DNA of 11,335 nucleotides, from contig CALMWI010000466.1 in assembly GCA_937873545.1 (NCBI GenBank), positions 1 to 11,335 of the forward strand, written 5' to 3'. The notes under the pieces were generated by a model. The model was not told the origin of the DNA. It made no database searches and worked only from the letters and a program-made list of their open reading frames with translations. Source of the stretch: an uncultured bacterium (GTDB lineage: Bacteria; UBA4055). Positions 7,723-11,335 of the stretch are shown in pieces. Position 1 is the first letter of the stretch. Each line of letters starts with the position of its first letter. The translations under genes and the position numbers were made by a program.

Positions 7723-7753
7723 TTGACAAATTTATTTAATTAACTTAAATTTG
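7723..7753 (+). promoter_or_regulatory. Predicted promoter of the TetR-RND operon
   Basis: TTGACA at 7723-7728, a 17-base spacer, then TAAATTTG at 7746-7753 (TAnnTTTG form). The expected start is near 7758-7760. The next gene begins at 7801 with GGGAGG four bases before its ATG. It closely matches the leftward promoter at 6042-6072. Confidence 0.7.
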
Positions 7754-7758
7754 ACCCG

Positions 7759-7773
7759 CTGACTCCAAGTCAG
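7759..7773. promoter_or_regulatory. Perfect 15-bp palindrome, candidate TetR autoregulatory operator
   Basis: CTGACT-cca-AGTCAG is an exact inverted repeat with six-base arms, lying at the predicted transcription start and 28 bases before the TetR gene. TetR/AcrR repressors usually bind such 15-30 bp palindromes in their own promoters, so autorepression and co-control of the RND pump are likely. Confidence 0.6.
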
Positions 7774-7800
7774 TAAATAAAATCAGATTCGGGAGGTTAA

Positions 7801-8445
7801 ATGGCGGAATCACTTATAAAAACAAAAGAGAGCGAACTCAAAAGGCAGATAATCCTTGACGAAGCGGCAAAACTTATCAACAAAGTAGGTTTTAAGAATG
7901 CAAAAATGGAAGATATCGCTAAAAAAGTCGGATTTTCCAAAGCCTCGCTTTATTCATACTTTAAGGATAAAGAAGAGATAGTCACTAATATAGCAAAAGT
8001 GCATCTGCTTAATTTCTATAATAAAATCTCTGATCTGCCTGAAAAAAATCTTTCAGCTGTTGAAAAGCTTAATATAATGAAGAACGCCCACATGGATTTT
8101 GTGAAGAAGTCAAAAAATCTTATGGCGGTTAAGCTCAATTACGCATTAATGGAAAAATCTCATAAAGAATTTATTGTGCTTAAACTTAAAACTTTCGATA
8201 TTCTAAAATCAATTCTTGAGCAGGGTAAAAAAGACGGAGTTTTTAACAAAAATCTGGATTCGGATTCCGCTGTAAATCTTCTAGAAGCCATGTTTACCGG
8301 TATCGCTTTCGTAAATTCACTTGTTAAAAACATCAAATCTGATCTGATCAAGGACTATGATATGGAAAAAATGATTTGTTTTGGTATGGACTTTTTTTAT
8401 ATGGGTATAACTAATACTAATGCGGAGATAAATAAATGTTCTTAA
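7801..8445 (+). CDS. TetR/AcrR-family transcriptional regulator
   Basis: A 214-residue regulator. The N-terminal DNA-binding domain covers about residues 14-64: IILDEAAKLINKVG as helix 1, MEDIAKKVGFSKASLYSYF (36-54) as the helix-turn-helix, then KDKEEI. The C-terminal part (70-205) is the variable ligand-binding and dimer domain, moderately hydrophobic. TetR proteins next to efflux genes normally repress them until a ligand is bound. It starts four bases after GGGAGG and its end overlaps the RND permease gene by 10 bp, so pump and regulator are made together. A palindrome at the start site (7759-7773) is the likely operator. A similar site in the lipid-operon leader raises the possibility of wider control. 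The ligand is unknown. Confidence 0.95.
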   Translation: MAESLIKTKESELKRQIILDEAAKLINKVGFKNAKMEDIAKKVGFSKASLYSYFKDKEEIVTNIAKVHLLNFYNKISDLPEKNLSAVEKLNIMKNAHMDFVKKSKNLMAVKLNYALMEKSHKEFIVLKLKTFDILKSILEQGKKDGVFNKNLDSDSAVNLLEAMFTGIAFVNSLVKNIKSDLIKDYDMEKMICFGMDFFYMGITNTNAEINKCS

Positions 8446-11335
8446 TTGATGTAGCCGTCAAGAGGCCAGTCCTCACGACAGTATTGATTCTTTTTGTAGC
8501 GCTGATGGGTTTTTTATCGTATTTCAATCTTCCATTGAATACAATCCCTGAAGTTGAAATGCCGATAGTCATGGTACAAGTAGTATATCCCGGAGCGTCA
8601 CCGGAAGAGATCGAATCGAACATCTCAAAAAAGATCGAAGACGAAGTATCCACTATCGCCGGAATAGACTATGTTCAGTCATATCTGATGGAGAATGTCA
8701 ACATAACCGTCTGCATGTTCATTACAGGAAAAGATCCGGACATCGCCAGTCAGGAAGTAAAAGATAAAATAGATGCGATAGTTAATGATTTCCCCGATGA
8801 CGCACAGCAGCCTGTCGTAATGAAAAATGATATAAATGCCGAAGCTGTTATAGAGATGGCATTTGTAAGCGGATTATCCGATAAGGACGCGTTCGATTAC
8901 GCGGATAATATTCTTAAAGACAAATTCTCTAAGATACCCGGTGTTTCAAAAGTTGAGCTGGCTGGCGGAAGGAAAAGAGAGATACAGATCATTCTGGATA
9001 ATAACACACTCTCAAAATATTCGCTTTCCCCGCTTCAGATCGTAGGCTTTCTTGCGTCTAACAATATTAACATACCGGGCGGTAACATTAATAAAAACGG
9101 TTCGGAATATTCGGTTAAAGTATTTGGAGAGTATTCAAACATAAGCGATATTGAAGATATAAAAATACCTACGAGATACGGAGTAAAATTTCTAAAAGAT
9201 ATTGCCAAAATTGAAGATACGCTCGTCAAAGCTGATTCTTATTCAAGTTTTTATACTTACGATAAGAACGGTGAAGCAATAAATAAAGTTATAAAACTGT
9301 CCGTATTCAGACAATCTGACGCTAATACGGTAAATGTGGCTGACGGCGTAACAGAACAGCTTGAGACTGTCCGTTCTACCCTGCCTGAAAATTCATCACT
9401 GATCGTTGTACAGGACCGCTCTACTTTTATCAGAAACAGCGTAAACGATACTATGTCAACCATTTATATGGGTATTATCCTTACTTCACTGATATTGTAC
9501 TTATTCCTCCATAGTTTTAAAATAACTTTCATTATCGCCATTTCAATGCCGGTTACACTTATCGCGACTTTTCTGCTCGCCGACTGGGCAGGTTTCTCGC
9601 TGAACGTTTTCACCCTGATGGCTTTATCCGTATCGGTTGGAACACTCACTACGAACTCGGTTGTGATAATTGAGAATATTATCCGGCATATGAAGAAAGG
9701 CGAAAGATCTGCGGGAGCTTCTTATAAAGGAACTATGGAAATTATGGTCGCTATTCTAGCATCCACGCTGACAAACATAGTCGTATTCGTTCCTCTGGCT
9801 TCAATGGGTTCAATGGCCGGTCAGATGTTTAAAGAATTCGGTCTGATGGTTACATTCGTAATGATCTTTTCGATAATTATGGGATTTACTCTCACTCCAA
9901 TGCTTGCAACAAATTTTCTAAAGCATTATAAGGCCAAAAAGGAGAATAAAAGCGGATTCGGTTTGCTCTTTGATACATATTTCGACAAATTCACTGAAGC
10001 ATACAGAAAGCTGCTGGATATAATAATAAGAAAGAAAAAATATAGATATATGGCTATGTATCTGCCTTTCGTGCTTCTTATAGCTACATTCTGGTTCATA
10101 GCGAAAGTTAGTCCGCTCGGTAGTGAGTTTATGCCGCAGATGACTTCAAGAAAGATCCAAATCGATGTCGAGATGCCAAATTATTATGACATTGAAAGAA
10201 CTAAAGGAATCTTTGAAGAGATCAGGAAAAGAGCTTTAAGCATTAAAGAAGCTGATAATGCGCTTATTGAGGTCGGTAACCTAGGAAGAAATTCGGGAGG
10301 ATACCTAGGGAGGATACTTGTTAATCTTCATAAAGACAAATATCTTGATAGATCAACCGAGCAGGTAGTTTCTGAACTTCAGACACATCTTTTGAATTTC
10401 CCGGACGCTACTATCAAAGTTAAGGCTGCAAGCGATTTCGAGGGCCCTGTCAGCAGTTCTCCGATAGAATTTCAAATTTCAGGGGACGACCAGGCAAAAC
10501 TGAGTGAATTGACATATCAGGTTTTGGAAATAGTAAAAAAAGTACCGGGTACAACAAATGTGGATTCGGATATAAGACCGGGAAAACCCGAAGTAAAGAT
10601 CATTCCGGATAAACGTAAACTTGTTGAGTACGGGACAGATGTAGCTTCAATTGCTCAGGTGGTCAGGACATCTGTTGAAGGCATCACAAACACAAAACTA
10701 AAGGAAAAAGGGATCGAGTACGACATCAGGATACAAATGGATGATTCGACAATCGATGATCTCGATAAAATAAGTAAACTGTCGGTTATGACACCTAAAG
10801 GTAATGTTAAAATTTCTGATCTTGCAAAACTTGAATTCTCAAGATCGCCCTCGAAGATAACTAGAAAGGATAAATCAAGACAGTATCAGGTAACGGCTGA
10901 TATAACGAACAGAACAACCGGAGAGATCAATGCTGATGTCTGGGATAAGATCCATTCTACGGTCACAATACCTGAAGGCTGTTCTATTGATACAGGATTT
11001 ATGACTAAGATACAGAAGGAGATGGGTGCAGAGTTTGCGAAAGCCGCGCTCATATCAATAATACTTACTTTCCTTCTTATCGCAGGTATTCTTGAATCTT
11101 ACAGGCAGTCGTTCCTTATAATGATAACTGTACCTCTTGCGCTGTTGGGTGTAATCTGGTCTCTAAAGATCACGGGTATAGCCATGAATCTGTTTGCAAT
11201 GATGGCGGGAGTTATGCTCATCGGAATTGTAGTGAACAATGCTATCCTTATCCTCGATTACGCAAATGTGTTAAAAAACGAAGGCCATTCTGTCGCAGAT
11301 TCTATTGTCAATGCTTCTGCAACTAAACTGAAAGC
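8436..11335 (+). CDS. RND efflux permease, AcrB/HAE1 type, 3' end outside the window
   Basis: The reading frame stays open from ATG 8436 to the window edge (966 full codons; typical length is about 1,020-1,050, so the last spans are missing). GGAG lies eight bases before the ATG, which is inside the TetR gene. After the first span (12-30) comes the porter-domain signature VYPGASPEEIE (50-60). A second large periplasmic domain follows around residues 550-870, with membrane bundles before and after it. The TM4 motif reads GTLTTNSVVIIEN (402-414), where AcrB has the Asp407-Asp408 pair, here Thr406-Asn407. The TM10 motif reads GIVVNNAILILDY (930-942), with Asn934 where AcrB has Lys940. The standard proton relay is thus absent. 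No adaptor or TolC-like gene precedes it; these may follow. It probably exports a hydrophobic or amphiphilic compound. Confidence 0.93.
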   Translation, partial: MFLIDVAVKRPVLTTVLILFVALMGFLSYFNLPLNTIPEVEMPIVMVQVVYPGASPEEIESNISKKIEDEVSTIAGIDYVQSYLMENVNITVCMFITGKDPDIASQEVKDKIDAIVNDFPDDAQQPVVMKNDINAEAVIEMAFVSGLSDKDAFDYADNILKDKFSKIPGVSKVELAGGRKREIQIILDNNTLSKYSLSPLQIVGFLASNNINIPGGNINKNGSEYSVKVFGEYSNISDIEDIKIPTRYGVKFLKDIAKIEDTLVKADSYSSFYTYDKNGEAINKVIKLSVFRQSDANTVNVADGVTEQLETVRSTLPENSSLIVVQDRSTFIRNSVNDTMSTIYMGIILTSLILYLFLHSFKITFIIAISMPVTLIATFLLADWAGFSLNVFTLMALSVSVGTLTTNSVVIIENIIRHMKKGERSAGASYKGTMEIMVAILASTLTNIVVFVPLASMGSMAGQMFKEFGLMVTFVMIFSIIMGFTLTPMLATNFLKHYKAKKENKSGFGLLFDTYFDKFTEAYRKLLDIIIRKKKYRYMAMYLPFVLLIATFWFIAKVSPLGSEFMPQMTSRKIQIDVEMPNYYDIERTKGIFEEIRKRALSIKEADNALIEVGNLGRNSGGYLGRILVNLHKDKYLDRSTEQVVSELQTHLLNFPDATIKVKAASDFEGPVSSSPIEFQISGDDQAKLSELTYQVLEIVKKVPGTTNVDSDIRPGKPEVKIIPDKRKLVEYGTDVASIAQVVRTSVEGITNTKLKEKGIEYDIRIQMDDSTIDDLDKISKLSVMTPKGNVKISDLAKLEFSRSPSKITRKDKSRQYQVTADITNRTTGEINADVWDKIHSTVTIPEGCSIDTGFMTKIQKEMGAEFAKAALISIILTFLLIAGILESYRQSFLIMITVPLALLGVIWSLKITGIAMNLFAMMAGVMLIGIVVNNAILILDYANVLKNEGHSVADSIVNASATKLK

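Noticed and set aside
7727..7753. Inverted repeat CAAATTTA-11-TAAATTTG as an operator
   Set aside because: Its right arm is the predicted -10 element itself and its left arm overlaps the -35 box by two bases; the arms are almost pure A/T, so chance symmetry in an AT-rich promoter is enough to explain it.
7759..7773. Hairpin CTGACT-cca-AGTCAG as a terminator for the phosphoesterase operon
   Set aside because: No T-run follows on either strand, the stem is only six pairs, and it lies downstream of a good promoter at its expected start site, so an operator is more likely.
1..11335. tRNA or rRNA genes, CRISPR arrays, insertion sequences, phage or defence genes
   Set aside because: No cloverleaf-like segment, regular spaced repeats, transposase or integrase motifs or terminal inverted repeats were seen; the window is filled by ordinary envelope and regulator genes.

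Overview
The window (about 11.3 kb, AT-rich) reads as bacterial chromosome from a Gram-negative, probably of the Bacteroidota/Ignavibacteriota side of the tree. The reasons are outer-membrane barrel proteins, a lipoprotein, LolA-like and RND envelope machinery, and -10 elements of the form TAnnTTTG, which recall the Bacteroidota promoter consensus. Clear Shine-Dalgarno sequences (AGGAGG, GGGAGG, GGAGG) before most genes argue against a typical Bacteroidia member. The phylum call is inference only.

Left part (1-5969, all minus strand): one tightly packed operon. In transcription order it encodes an MMPL-type RND exporter, a periplasmic LolA-like carrier, an outer-membrane barrel of the DUF1302 kind, a PAP2-superfamily membrane enzyme, a patatin-like phospholipase, and the first six codons of a further gene that leaves the window. 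Gaps are 2-13 bp or are overlaps. Inner-membrane pump, periplasmic lipid-binding carrier, outer-membrane barrel and two lipid-acting enzymes together suggest an envelope-spanning system that moves and remodels a lipid. The substrate cannot be read from the sequence.

Middle (5970-6157): a 188-bp divergent promoter region with back-to-back -35 boxes. The leftward promoter drives the lipid operon. The rightward promoter drives a small operon (6158-7705): a 42-residue acidic ORF, a metallophosphoesterase lipoprotein with a TTG start, and a secreted, probably barrel-forming protein whose GTG start overlaps the preceding stop. A perfect two-turn palindrome (TTGTACG-13-CGTACAA) covers the rightward transcription start.

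Right part (7706-11335, plus strand): a promoter with a 15-bp palindrome (CTGACT-cca-AGTCAG) at its predicted start site, a TetR/AcrR-type regulator, and, overlapping it by 10 bp, an RND efflux permease of the AcrB/HAE1 type cut by the window end. The permease lacks the acidic pair in TM4 and the lysine in TM10 that form the proton relay of AcrB. A 10-of-12 match to the TetR palindrome lies in the leader of the lipid operon, so the regulator may control both transport operons. All three promoters share CTTGAC(A/T)-17-TAnnTT. No RNA genes, CRISPR arrays or mobile elements were seen, and no gene-free stretch reaches 300 bases.
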